From positions 1-64,000 of the forward strand of contig VWYX01001255.1 in NCBI GenBank assembly GCA_013396525.1: a DNA stretch of 64,000 bases, in the 5' to 3' direction. Positions 37,701 through 51,054 of this stretch are shown here, piece by piece (the stretch's first letter is position 1; every line of letters starts with the position of its first letter). This stretch comes from Chaetorhynchus papuensis (taxonomy: Eukaryota > Chordata > Aves > Passeriformes > Rhipiduridae). The notes under the pieces are model-generated. The model saw nothing but the letters and a program-made list of their open reading frames with translations. It had not been told where the DNA came from and searched no databases. The translations under genes were made by a program, and so were the position numbers.

Positions 37701-40700
37701 ATAGGAATAAATCTTCTTGCAATCAGTTCCTACAAATTTGGAGTGTAACAAAACAGAGATTTACAACTACATAAAAAACCAATCCACAGTGGAAATGTTA
37801 AGAGTGTATAGCTGGAGTCCTCACAGTGCATCTTGAGCCCAAATGGCTTCTCTAAAAACCCCACAGAAAATCTTGAAGTCTTTAACAGGTATTTTCCATA
37901 AATCTGATTCAATAATGTGTGGGTGTTTCTATGTCCTGGAAAGTCTGATGTAATGACATCTAACATGCTAGTGCTCTGAAACAAAATATCACATAGGTTG
38001 TGTAAGAACAGTTTTTTATGCTTACTACAAAGAGAATCTCATTTCAAAAAAAGTCAAAAGGAGAACACTGACAGTAGAGAAACTGTGCTTGGGAAGTTAA
38101 TGAGATGAGTTTAATACTGTCAATCTTCCACTAGATGTTACATCTATCATTAATGATTTTTTTTATAACAAAAAATCAAACCTTTGCTGGTTTTCCTTAA
38201 AAAATTAATGCGTCTTAATTAAAGTAGTATGTGATGAAGCTGGGATGGAGTTATGTTGGTATTAACATTCTAACTGAAAAAGCAAGGTTCTTACTAGAGC
38301 AGGATGCACTACGCAACACGTCAAAATAAAAATCACTACTAAAACAGTTGTAGGAACATACGAGAATTTAAATTCATCTATTAAATCAAGATGTAATTCA
38401 GTCTTTAAAATAAAACCTGAACATTATTACTTCCCTCTCAAGAGTTAAACGCCAACTGTGGAAGGTCCTCATCTTCCAGCAGCATCTGGCTGGTTGGCAG
38501 GGTCTGTAGGCGGCTGTGTTGGCAGTGTGAGAGTGGATCTTGGGACCGTCACGTGGTTAAACTGCTGAGGGCTGTGCTGCCTCGTTGACCTGGATGTCAT
38601 TTCCATTTGATTCATTTCTGCTTGTGCAATTGTATTTGTCTGTGAAAAGGTTTCTAGATAAGATTAGAGCAATAATGTTAAGTATTCTCATCTCACATCA
38701 TTGCTACACGTATCTTTTGTTCATTCTGCACATTTTTCTTCATACGTTTTTGCCTTCATTTCAGCACCAATCAACTCTGAATGTCAGTATTTCTTGCACT
38801 GCCACTTCTATTAATGCATGACAACTCCTTTTTCATCTTTTAGACTTTCTCTCTCCATTCCCTGTCCTGTGGTTCAGCTTCAGTAAATAAATATGAAGAG
38901 TTTTTCAGAAAAAGAAAACTAAATGTTTGGTTTTATTTTTCTATTTTTATTTTTTCTTTCTTCTTTTTTTTTTCCTCTTAATTTACTTCCTAAACAGATC
39001 TTCTTGTGTTCTCAGGTCAATCTGGGGCCCAAAGAATTCAAACATGGCTATCTGAATATATTTAAATATTTCTTTTAAAATATTTCCATTAAACTAGGCA
39101 TGAGATTTCCACTGAAGACTAGAAGAAATTTCTATATATGGCATAAATTAAATGTGCTTAGATGAAAGTATCTATTCTCCTACCCACTCAGATATTCTCT
39201 TTCCAGCACACTTTAGTGAAGATTTGTTATGCCCATTTACTACATGGGTTCCAGGAGAGCACTAAGGCACCTTCGAGGACCACGACCCTTACATGACAGG
39301 GCTTTTTATAAAACTCTGAGATAAAACCTCAGAGACCTACATGGCATTACATTAGTTCATCACTACCAAAGTCCAAAGATCATACCTGGTTTCCTGAGGG
39401 CACACAGTTTCCTACGTGCCTACATTCTTGATTTGACTTTAAGATGAAGATCTCTGCCTCTGAGCTGGAGGTGAAAGAATTCTGCTTTATTTGGGGCCAA
39501 ATTTAACAGCATAACCTTAATTTACTAGTAACAACTGTCAGGATCCTCACCCTTAACTCTTCATATCTAAATTGAAAGAGCACATTAGTTCTGTGCCCCT
39601 CTTCCACAGAGGTGTGCAGAAGCAGCCAGAAAATGAAGGAAGCTCTGCTCCCCAGCTTCCAGGACAGGGGGGCAACACAGGATAGTGTCAGCTACCCACT
39701 GGAAAACAAAGGAAGGAGGATGTCCTTTCCTTCCCACTGCTGTCTTCCATGATGTGAAAAAATCAAACCTTAAGAAAAAGAATGACATAAAAGGAGAGAA
39801 ATAAGAAAATAAAATTCCTAATTAACACTGCATTTTATATGTAGAATCATCCACTCTTACCCCTCTTTTTCAATATCCTTCCCCTTCATTTCAGAACCAT
39901 TATGTTAACAAGCTGATTCCTCAGTGGCATTTGCGATGTAAGGCAGAGATTTTCAATACTGCCTAAAGGATTAGTTAACAGAAATTGAGCATGTAATTCT
40001 CCTTTGAAAATTCGATCCTTACACTTTGCCCTCTAAGAGTTTACAAATCCCAAGAAGTTAACGTTTAAGATTCAGAATCACTTCATTATGAAAACTATGC
40101 TATTTCATTACAAGACCCTGCTGATTTGTGAGCAAACTTTAAAACCCTTTTACGTGAATTAAAGGCATTACTTCCCTAAATTCATCCATTCTGTAGCATG
40201 TTTACTTCTACGGAGAGATGTGATTTTTGCATTTTTGATGAAAACACAGCTTTCACTGCTTTAGAAGGCAGATAAGCATATTAATGTGTTAGGGGGCATT
40301 CAGCATGTCATTCTCTCAACAAAGGTCATAAGTACTGGAACTGAAATAATGAATCACTTCATCAGAGTAGTCCATCACTGCTGACAATATTTATCCTTCC
40401 AATATTTCTACTTTCTTTGGAGCAACTTGAAAATGTTTTCATATAAGCAGCCTATCTCAAGAGGTTTTTTATAAGTAGGAAGCAATATACAGGTGTAATA
40501 AACCTACCAGTAAGCAAATTCATAGTACATGCATTTCAGAACATATATTTTGCTGAACTATCAAAGAAATGCTGCCTTAAGTCTTAAAATTAGAAGAAAC
40601 TCCAAAATCTTGACATTTTTCACAGCTATCATTTTCAGTAGATTCGGTTACATAAAAAAAGTATTTGTAAATGGAAGTAAAACTAAGACTCTTCAAGAAA

Positions 40701-40778
40701 TTATGAATATATCACTGTGGTATTTGACTTTGTGGTATCACAGAGCATTTTAAATTAATATCTTGGAAACATAGGATT
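34746..40778. other. Unique AT-rich non-coding sequence
   Basis: No gene or transposon recognised over 6 kb. Short A or T runs occur at 35138-35150, 36901-36912 and 38938-38973. 38440-38600 is GC-richer and unidentified. 36367-36612 is an open frame of 81 codons without a recognised motif. Confidence 0.55.
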
Positions 40779-41012
40779 GTGAGGCTCGTAGTTCCCTAGG
40801 TCCTCCTTCTTGCCATTTTGAAGACAGAGGTAACATTTGCTTTCATCCAGTCCTCAGCTACCCCTGTGACCTTTCAAAGAGGATTGAGAATGATCTAGCA
40901 ATGATGTCCATCAGTTCCCTCAACACTTTTGGGTGCATCCTGTCTGGCACCATGGACTTCTGGATGTCAGGTTGGATTAAATGGTCTCTAACCCAATCAT
41001 CCCCAACCAAAT
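40779..41012 (-). mobile_element. CR1 LINE ORF2 reverse-transcriptase fragment, decayed
   Basis: On the plus strand the order 'gttccctaggtcctccttct', 'catttgctttcatccagtcc', 'gacctttcaaagaggattga', 'gatctagcaatgatgtccat', 'gggtgcatcctgtctggcac', 'catggacttctggatgtcag' and 'ggtctctaacccaatcatcc' matches the reverse complement of an avian CR1 ORF2 segment. Its coding sense gives the GPDGMHPRVLRELAD and PEDWKKANVTPIFKKG blocks early in the reverse transcriptase. Several stops and indels are present. The rest of the LINE is not attached. Confidence 0.88.
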
Positions 41013-41110
41013 GAACAGGAACCAATTGTGGACAGCATTAATTCAGGAATTTTCTTACTGCTAATCAATCATTTAAGATCCCCTATATTCATATAAATAT
41101 TCCATTTGAC

Positions 41111-41244
41111 CCTGAGATGAGCTCAGTTGGTCAGAGCATGGTGCTAATAACACCAAGGTTGCAGGTTGGATCCCTGTACAGGCCATTCACTTAAGAGTTG
41201 ATCCTTGAGTCCCTTCCAACTCAGAAAGAGCTGTGATTCTGTGA
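41111..41244 (+). mobile_element. tRNA-Ile-derived SINE with CR1-like tail (TguSINE1 type)
   Basis: 41111-41188 aligns by eye with a tRNA-Ile(AAT). An A-box-like 'tgagctcagttgg' lies at 41118-41130, an anticodon-arm 'gtgctaataacaccaag' follows, and a B-box-like 'ggttggatccc' lies at 41164-41174. The key C of the B box has changed to G, so it is not a working tRNA. The tail 'ttcacttaagagttgatcct', 'gagtcccttccaactcag' and 'gctgtgattctgtga' is a CR1-type 3' end. Such a tail allows a SINE to be moved by CR1 machinery. This structure matches TguSINE1, which I know from zebra finch and relatives, and is the best lineage marker in the window. Confidence 0.9.
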
Positions 41245-44200
41245 CATAATAACATTTTTAATTTAAATATTTACCTTTTCTCTTGAAAATCTGATAAAGA
41301 AAAAGATGGTTTGTAAAAAGCCTGAGGTATGAGCAGATTATGGATCATTTCTAAGAACTGCATTTCCTCATACTGAATGTTTCATATCTTTATAATTTGA
41401 AATAACATGAAGGTCCACGAAAGATGTAAAAGCCTCCACAACCAGAACCAGGATACCAACTCATGTCATTGAATGCTATTTTGTTAAGTCTGACCTTAAT
41501 TTGTAGGTTAGCCCTAAAGCTTCAAATTTTAATTGAAAGATTATGTGAGTTTTCTGGTTTTATTATAGATTTCTTAAAGGAATATTGTGTTAATAAACCA
41601 AACATGGTCCGCTGTAAGATTGAAGGCAAAACAAATTGTATTTTGGCCTTGGGGTCATACTGAAGTACTGTGATAATACAACAAATTTTATATTGTGGGT
41701 AAAAAAAGGGATAGAGCATAAAAACTAATACAAGATCATTAAAATCTTTTAAAGGGTTCTTCTTCATTCAGAGCCATGTTATTTTCATACGTGGAGCTAG
41801 GCCAACATATCATGAATATCAAATTGATCAACAAATCCTGAATCTAAATGAATGAGAGAATCAGCCAGCTAGCCTACTTCTCTGCTTTTGAGCATTGAAA
41901 ACATGCGTTGAGACATTTTGCAGAAATAAGCATACTTGCATGTTTTCATGACCCCCAGTGCTATCAGGAGGGAATAATCTATCTAATCCACCTTGAGAAC
42001 TTCATCAGCACACACATGCACACACTTGGTATGACTTTTGTTAAAGGAACCACACAAATTTTGAAAGATTTGGAATTTGAACATTCTTCCTAGTAAGTCT
42101 CAATCCAGTTCCATGCAACAATACTTTGGGGGATAACCCTGTGATTTAGTTGGTAAAGTCTCATTTTTTATTCACTCCTTAGGAAACTCTTATTGTCCTC
42201 ATAACATCACTCATCCTAATCCAAGTCAAAACACTGTGAGCACATTTTTCTTTCAGTATTGGACATGGCCTATAAAACATGCAATAAGGAAAAAAAAAGT
42301 AAAATAGATCATCCAGAAGTTGAATTAATTGTATATCTGAATTCTAAAAAACAAAGAAGCACACATGCACTGGCCCAAGTTCTGATCTCTGAAATAGGAG
42401 GTGGTATAGATACTCTTTAGTCCTACTCTAATAGGTACTGAAACAGTGTACTTCTGAGAAGTCCCGAGGGTGATGAAAACAATTCATAGGTGAGGTGTTC
42501 TGTTCTATCGATTCAAACATTCTCTTAAGAAACCCATGGAAGAACTAAGGTGATCTTCATTTATTACTTCTCGTGTATATTTATAGAAAGACTCCTTAAA
42601 AAGCCATAATTTCTTATTAATTAAACAAGAGTAAAAGACATAAAAACTAATCAAGAAGTATTCACTTGCAATAACTCTCAAGTGTTTTTAAGTGCCAAAT
42701 ATTAGGCAATTTCTTTCTAGATGACATTTTAAAGTAATGAGTATCAAAATGTCATGCTGTCCTCAGAAATGTGAGGTATCCTCAGTTAGCCAGTCAGAAA
42801 ATTACTTTGTCAGTTTGAATGACCATTTTCTGTGTAAAATGAAAGAATTGTCCACCAAGTAGAAACAGCAAATCCCCAGCGAGTAGATTTCACACCTTTT
42901 TGGTTTAACACTGTGCATCTCATATTCTTCTGACTAGAATATGTCTTGCTACCAAATTTTATTTGAATGCTTCAATAAACCAAAGTTTTTAAAATATATA
43001 ATATTTACAGAGTAATGTAGGTATTATCCTAATCAACTTTATATTTATACGAGTAAAATATAGTATAAAAATTATATTAATGTTATTACACACTTGGAAA
43101 TATAAAAGATCTTTCTTGTTCAACTTGGTCTTACCATTAATTTACAAGTTGCTGATAAATTAAATTCTGCTTCATTTTTTTTTATGTTTTAGTAAATTCC
43201 AAAGATCATATAAAACTCGTATTTCTTATCTTACCTTCTCTGAAATCAAATGTGAAAACCAGCTATTACAGTAGAGAAGTATCTTTACAAAGCTCATCTC
43301 AGATACTACAACACCAGTTCTAAAAAGAACTTATTTCCCATGAGGACAGAACTTGAATATTGTAAGTAGAATTTACTATCAAAATGTCTCCTCTACCTTT
43401 TGATAATCATTAATCAGACAGAAAAGGGCAGATATAGTAAAAAGGTGAATATTATGGCTCTTAAAATTGCTGTTGCTAGAGGCTACATTTTCTTTCATAA
43501 AAACCTCAGCATGTGTGAAACTCAGTGTTTCCAATGGCTATATTCTTTTCCATCTCCAGATATAAAGTCATTAACATAGTATTCTAGACAAAAAAATTTT
43601 CAAGCATCTTCTTCAATGCTCATAATAATTGATCTTAAACTCCTTCTTCTACTGATTTTAACAAAATCTTTACAAAATTGCTTTTATAGCACAGTGCCTA
43701 ATATGAGCTTAATAAATTCTTGCCAGTACTACTGATCACCAAGGTACAGTATTACCACGTAACATGTGGATATAAATGTATAGATTCCACTTTTGATTAC
43801 TCCACCAAGTACTCCAGGGAATTAATTTTTTACATTGTATTCAAGCTGTTGCATTGAAATTCTTGAAGAGAGTAACTGGGGTAGACCAATTAAGAGAATA
43901 AAGCCTTAATTTTCAACACCAGTAAATTTCAGCAAAAGAGTAGCTTTGCTTAATGAGTCACTGACTGCCTAAATATGCAAGAAAAGACTTTATGGTTACA
44001 TTAAGATACAAGGAAAAGAACAGTTTTGAGGATTAGGCTGAAATAGAGTTTTGACAGATAAGAAACTGTATGACAGATGAAGCTGTATTTTTTACTTATT
44101 TACACACACTGAATGGCAACCTCGTGTACTGAAAAAGAGTGGTGTGGTTCTGTTAGTAGTTAGGGGTAGTTAGGGGGGTAGTCCCCTAATCAGGAAATTC

Positions 44201-47200
44201 CAACATTTAACGTTAGGGTATGTGCTCAAAGAGCATTGCCTGTCCAAGGCCCTTTGTGTATGACTAACACTGTATGGCATACCAACCAATAAAAGCAGAC
44301 CTCTACTTCTTCCACATCAGGTACACAAGTGGTGAATTTCCTTCACCTTATTAGTCTGCTCAAACACATCAAGTCTGCCTGGAAAGCTCAAGATTTTGGC
44401 TTAGTAGAGACAGGAAACCATTAACTGTCTCTACACACCCTTCATAGGAGGTTTACTGCAGGATGAAACTGCAGATTTATGAAGCATATGTAACGTATTT
44501 GCTTGAAAGTTGCATCAAACCCCATCTCACAAGCAGAGCCACATGTTAGTGATAAGTGTCACAAGAGATCAATATGAAAAAATTTAGTTCACAATTCAAG
44601 GTCAAATTCACGCCCCTGCTGAAGCCTCCAGTCTGTCTCAGAAAATGTCATCCCTGACTCACAGCTGTAAAGATCTCTCAAAGCAGTGAGTTGTTGATAG
44701 TTCAGTCCCCAGAGGGCACAAGGAAACAGCATAATTCTGTCACTAATTCAGTCCTATCCTCTAGGGTAAGCAGAGGATAAATATGAAGGAGGAAAACTTG
44801 GTTTGGGTACTCAGGCACTAGACTGAAACTGCTCTGAGTTGGAGAACAAAAACTGACTCAGAATATTTTGCTATGGAACATACACTCTTGTAGCAGAATG
44901 CTCTTCCAATAGATAACATTCTTATGCTTTTTGGGAAGAATTCAAGATAGAATACTGGCAGGTTGTAAGCAACATTAATTGCTAATTATTGTAAGAGACA
45001 AGTTTTACTTTTGCTCTTGCTAATTTAACTCTGTTGTGTTGGTGATTAAGAAACTCAACGTTATGACACCATGGTAAGATCATTCCAAACAAGAAACACT
45101 CTGGCACCTGACTATTTAAAGTTATTGGCAGGTTTACCACAACCATAAAAATTAAGCCACTTAGGCATATATGGAATTCCCACTCACCTAAATTAAAAGT
45201 GCTTACCTGTATCTGTCTCTCCATCTGTGAAATGAAGAATCAGACCTCTACCTGCTTCATATAAACTGTACAGAGTTGAAAGGAACCAAAATTGCTATAG
45301 CAGGAGTTCAGCTTACACTATCATTTTTCACTAACACCATTACCTGCACAACATTTAAATTCAAATAAAATGTGTAATATTATCCACATTTTATTTATGT
45401 AAAGTATAATAAGGGTTGTGACTACAGAATCTCAGTCTCTTTGGCTCAGGATCACCCTTAGAAATGCCTAGATAGATACAGTCAAAGACATTAATTCAAA
45501 AGAACAATGCAGGCAAAAAAATTATCATGTACAGCTAAATGAAGAAATCTCCCTGCTTTTTCTTCAATCAGTCTTTTGGAGGGGAGTTGTGAAGTCAACC
45601 AGCACATCCTTATCATTCAGGGAATAACTCCTTTGGGAGGACTCATCCAGCCCTGTATCAGTGTATACTACTTTCTCAGTTACCCATGAGCATTCCTTTT
45701 AAAGCCTTACTCCACTCACCACCTGAGACTTTCTCCTCTGCATCTCTACAATTTTGTATAAATTGGGTGTTAACTATTCACTCATACTACAGCTTCACTT
45801 CCACCAAGCTCAACTCTGTTTAGATGCCTCTAGTGCTCCTCCAAACTAGAGAGTCTAAAACCAGCTGATGGTATTGCCACCCCCATGATGAAAAATCTCC
45901 AAGCACACCTATTAAGGCATGGGTGGATGCACATCTACTTCTCTTAAAGGTGCCAGGTCCTGCAGAGCATCAGGGCAACTTACCAGGCAATTCTGATTGT
46001 ACAGCTAGAACATGCTTCATTCCAGATTAAAATAAAGCTGTAAAATAGACACATCCTACTACTGGTCTACTCTAGTGTAGGCAGTCCTGTCTCAAGGAAA
46101 TCAAGGAAAGTAAATGTGCTTTAAGATGATTCTGGTGACAGAACCCTTTATTTTGTTTAAATACTTGTGTAAGTAATACCAAAGAAAAAGTTGAAACTGT
46201 AAGCAGCCTGCAGCCAGTGAGGCACTTACCAAAGCTGGAGTTACACAATATTACAAAAAGGGAAGAAAGCAGGATGAGAAATGCAGAAAGGCCTCAGAAC
46301 AAGCATTTGTTAAGTACTGCAATATACCATGTGTTAGACAAAGCTGAGATAAAATTGCTACAGAAATAGGCTGTTTCTAAAAATTTATTACTTTGGCATG
46401 GTAGCAGAGTGTGATTACATTTGGTACAGAACTGGAGGCCTGGTTTTGATTGCCTGGTGAGTGTTCCCCCCAGCAGCTGTGCATCAGTACAACTCTCTTC
46501 AGTCCCACACTCCAAGGAACAGAAAGTGACCATGATCCTGTGCAGTTCTCCTTTGATGAAGTCAGCAGTGAGCTCTCTGCAAACCATCCCCATTTCCTAC
46601 TTTGTTTAGGAAAGCTTTTGGCCCATATTTTTAAATTGAATTCTCACACAGAATTTAGTAGTTATTTAGCACCCAGGACATTGGGAAGAGCATGAGTTTT
46701 CCTGCAGTGATTGTTAGTAACAGTGAACACCACTGTTCATCATGCATTTAGATGATCCACAGCTCATAAAATTCATCTGCCCCTTTTTTCTTTCTTCTCT
46801 CTACATTTTCTCAGATGAATTGTGTCTTGAATTAAGATTGTTAATCCCATTTTCTGCAAGGGATGGGAAAAAGCACGAGTGTGTCTGTTCTCTGTGTAGC
46901 AGTGGAAAGGCCCTGAGCTGAAACTGAGCAAGCTGCATGGCACGTTTCATCTGAGACAGGAGTAATGTGCCCCAGGGAAACACAGCACTAAACTAAGAAA
47001 TAATAAAAAAGAAATAAAAGGTAAGGAACCTATGAGCAAGTGTACTGGCAAATCTAGGGAAGCTGTCATTTCTGCTTCTTGGATTTACCTTTCTGTGCCA
47101 CACTGTGCAGTCCTGACTAATCTGAAGTTGCAAATACCTGGGGTCTAGGATCCCCAGACTCCTCGTTCAGTCTAATACTCAATAAAAATGGTCACCAGTG

Positions 47201-50200
47201 CAACTGTTAGTAAGAGTAAGTAACATGCTGCCTGTGGATTTTTCCAATTGCTCTCTGGTAACTGTCAGAGCAATTAATGTGTTCAGCCAGGGATGCTTCC
47301 CCTGAAGAATTTCTTTCAAGGAACAAGTTTTTTGTACTACCAGAATAACTTGTCCTGTTTTACCCTTATAGCCTGGGCTAGAGTTTAGCCAAAAATATCT
47401 GGTGGATGAAAAAAGAAGAGGCTCAGGCATTCACTGCAGGTAGGACATAACATTCTTTCTATGTGTGTGTTTTTAATTTAGATTTAGGAATATGTGCTCT
47501 AAATACCTAAATGCATTGTTAGCATTACCAGTAAAAATTGTATTGCAGCTATAAATTAGTTATAGCTTGTTTCTTGTGTTTCCCACTCTGTCCTTTTCAT
47601 GAGAGGCACAGTAATTTTTCCCAGGTTTCTGCATTTATAACAAACATGCAGGTTGCTGAAGCTGAACCTCCAGAACACTGGACTCACTATTCTTTAATTG
47701 AGACATGGGGAAATGTGGAATGATGCAGGATCATCAGCTTCTCTCTCAAATATTCCATCTTTCAGTAGAGCAGCAAGAAATGGGATAGAATTAAATATTC
47801 AGGTTTTCCAGTCCCCAGGTTTGAAAATATTTCCAAGTTTCAAAAATCTTTTTAAAGTGCAATTAAGATCACAGGCATTTGGAGGAAGTAAATGAAGTTA
47901 ACTGGAAATCCTCAGTATGTGTCAGCTGTAGTTATACCTCTTGACAATGTTAACCACTTCACACTGAAAAATTCATGCTGCACTTTCAACAGTATATCTT
48001 ATGTGGATTTTAAGCCCCAAATTATCAATAGAGAAAACACAAAAGACTTTAGAAAAATGTAAGTATATTTCAAACTTATAAAAACCTATTTATTCATATG
48101 AAAATATCCATTAAGAAACCAGAATCTCTATATGAAAAATAGACTAATTGAAAAATGTCTATTATAAATGAGAATTAAAACTCAAGGAAGATAATGCTTT
48201 ATCACTCACCATTTCTTATTAGAGAACAGGAACTCAATGCAGAATTGTTGGAGGAATTTTCTGGAATTACTCTGCCCAAGTTTTTGCATAGCAGACACAA
48301 AAAACCAAAAGACAAAGCGGCAATATTTTTGTTCATTCTATGACAGTGAAAAATTTGCATTTTGAGTGAAAACTTCACAATGCAATTAAAAGTAAATAAG
48401 CTCAGGCACAGGTAAACACACAGTAAGATGAAGCAAAAACTACAGCCCAGAGCACCAATAACTCATGTAGGGCTGCAAGCATTTCAAAGGAATATTGAAA
48501 GCTTTCTCTTAATAACTTAAATTGCTGAAAAGGCATACCTCTGCATAAAGTATTTCTAAAGCACATTAAGAAATCTCACTCTGCAGAAGATAACTGCTGA
48601 AGTACAGGGAAGCAGCAAAGTGGTAGTTTGATTAGTACATATAGTTACACACTTAGGCCTTTCATCAGTGTCTAAAATAGTGATAAATCATAAAGAAAGG
48701 ATGCTGAGACATGACCCCAAATTTATTTCCTTTTCTCTGGGCGAAGCTGAGTTTTATCAAGTCTATTTCCTTTCTATGTGGCTAATGTAGGACCCAGACA
48801 GATAACAACCTTCCCAAAGTATTCCCTGCCTTATATGTCTTTGTGGCAACACATCTCCCCTTGTTCAAGGACTGCCCACTACCTAAAAAGTGTCAGTCTG
48901 TATTCTGACACCAGATTTCCTGTGCTTTCTCAGCTAATTACCCACACAAACATGAGTATCCATGTTAAAAAGATGTATTCAATCCAATAGAACTTCTTCA
49001 TCAGCCATTATCTACTTGGTTTTTCAAGAAGTGAATAATAAGTGTCTGTAAATAGGGACTCTTTCACCCTTTTCCTCAGTTTTTTCAATGTCATGGACAC
49101 TGCGGTAGATGCATATATAGCTCCAGGTTTTAGGGATCTACTATGAAAACCAGGACCAGAACTGCAGTGTTTGGCAGCAGATGAAGCTGTATCACAGCCT
49201 CCCTCTCAAAACCTCTTCAGCTTCCTAGACCATCAGGTCACTCGTAAGTGCGTGCCAGTTTCTGTCTCTAATCAATGAGTGTTGTACCTTAAATTATTTA
49301 ACAGTTTGGATATGGTGCTAGAACAAGAAACAAAAAAGCTGAGTTATAACCCCCTTTTCTTCTATAATGTAATGTTCCTGAAATTGATTCTCAGTGGTGA
49401 GGAAAAAGAGAGAAAGATCTGGTCCTAAAATATATACAGAGTATTTGACATAGATGTAAAACCTTGCTTAGGAGGAGAATGGAAGTTCTGACTCTGCACG
49501 GTTTTACCTGTGGTGTACATATTTGCATCCACAGGAAAAAAAATGTGGGCAATGTTATTTAGAAGTGTCAGCAATGCCGTTTTACTTTTCTGCTGGTACC
49601 TCAACTTTGTAATTAGTCTGCACACATTGAAACTAGTAAAGAATTGCTTACATAAAGAACATGACAATGTGTTATATGGGAGACAAAGAAATGCAGTCTT
49701 GGCAGAGTTCACAGATTGACAGGCTGAAACCCTTACTTGCCTCAATGACAGCACTTTCACCACTTTGATTTGAGACAAGGTTTCTCTCACAGATGTTAGG
49801 ACTAGAATTGTTATTATCTCTTCTGATGTAAAGAAGAAGTGATAGACTGTCATCCTGCAGCTCCTGAGCAGTAATTCAATTGCAGCAGACCATTTAAAAG
49901 AAATGTTATTTTAAATTATTCAAATGATTGATTTATTGCCCTTTGAAATAAATACTAGAGAAAAAAAATCCCATTTTGTCCAAAACAATTGTTGCTGTTT
50001 GAAGAACATGGATAAATTTTAAGGAGTATTTAAGAGTTGAGTGGTCTAAATTTTTATTAATTTCGGCATGGAAGTCACACAGGAACATTTGAAATTAGAA
50101 TTTAATAGCCAATTAGGGCATAATATGGAATTTTTTCTCCCTGCTGCTGACTGAAGGCTACTGATGTGCATAATTTTATATATACAATCAATTTGAGTAA

Positions 50201-51041
50201 GATGAATTGGTGTCTTTATTACAGTTTTCCACTTGTTTATGTATCCTTTGTCACAAAACAAACATATACACATGAAATAAATCGTTAAAATCTTCTGGAA
50301 CTATGCAAGTTTTCTAATTACCTACATGACTCATTAGAGTGTGGTGACAGTGTCAAGTTCTATCAAAGAGTGTCAAATTGCTTGAATCATGACTGGCCCA
50401 TGCAGGCTTAAACAGCCTGGGTGAGGTAATACAACATGACATGAAGCCTCATGCAGTGTCAGAAAGGTCATTGTTTTTCTCTACATATTACTCGATTAAT
50501 CCAAGCAAGACTGTGTGTTGAAGTTCTCACTGGTGAAAACATAAAATATTGCAACTTCATTGCTGTTCATTATGAATCCCATATACAAAAATGAAAGACT
50601 TAAGGTGCTGCATTCACACAAGCACAAATGAGGTAACTGTTCCTTGATGGAGAAAATTCCCATTGTTAGCTGCACACTGTTAAAAAACTTTAAATCCACA
50701 GAAGTGAGGAAACAACCATGTAATTCTCCACTATACTTCTGCAATACTTTTAACAGTTTAAATTACATCAACAAAAGGAAAGGCAAAAATTATGAAATAT
50801 TCGTTGCTTTGGTTTAAAAAAAAAAGTCTCCATCAAAATAAAATCATGAAAATGTAGTGATTTACAGTAATGGTTTGATGAAGGAAATTAAAAGGTAGCT
50901 TTCCTAGGTATATCAAAGGTTTTTGCTAAAACTTTCTTGAAGCCACTTACAGGATCAGGTCTGTATTCTAATGACAACACACAAATTAGAAAAATTATGA
51001 TACAGATCTATGACACAGTTTCTACAGTAACTTCTAGAAAT
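41245..51041. other. Unique AT-rich non-coding sequence
   Basis: No gene or transposon recognised over almost 10 kb. Items seen: a 10-bp unit tagttagggg repeated twice at 44157-44176, next to a short stem with cccctaa; three overlapping open frames at 46294-46695; and an ATG-initiated 142-codon minus-strand frame at 49425-49853. None has a recognised motif, promoter or splice structure. Confidence 0.55.
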
Positions 51042-51054
51042 CCCCCCCCCCCCC
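51042..51054 (+). repeat. Poly(C) run, 13 C
   Basis: Thirteen C in a row in an otherwise AT-rich setting. Such runs are prone to sequencing error in length. Confidence 0.9.

Noticed and set aside
41111..41188. Functional tRNA-Ile gene
   Set aside because: The B box has lost its key C, acceptor pairing is degraded, and the sequence continues into a CR1-like tail, which defines a SINE.
42121..42180. tRNA A-box-like 'gtgatttagttggtaaag' as another SINE
   Set aside because: No B box, no tail, and the similarity is limited to one short motif.
49425..49853. 142-codon ATG frame on the minus strand
   Set aside because: Same reasoning: chance-level length, no recognisable domain, and an overlapping open frame on the other strand shows local low stop density.
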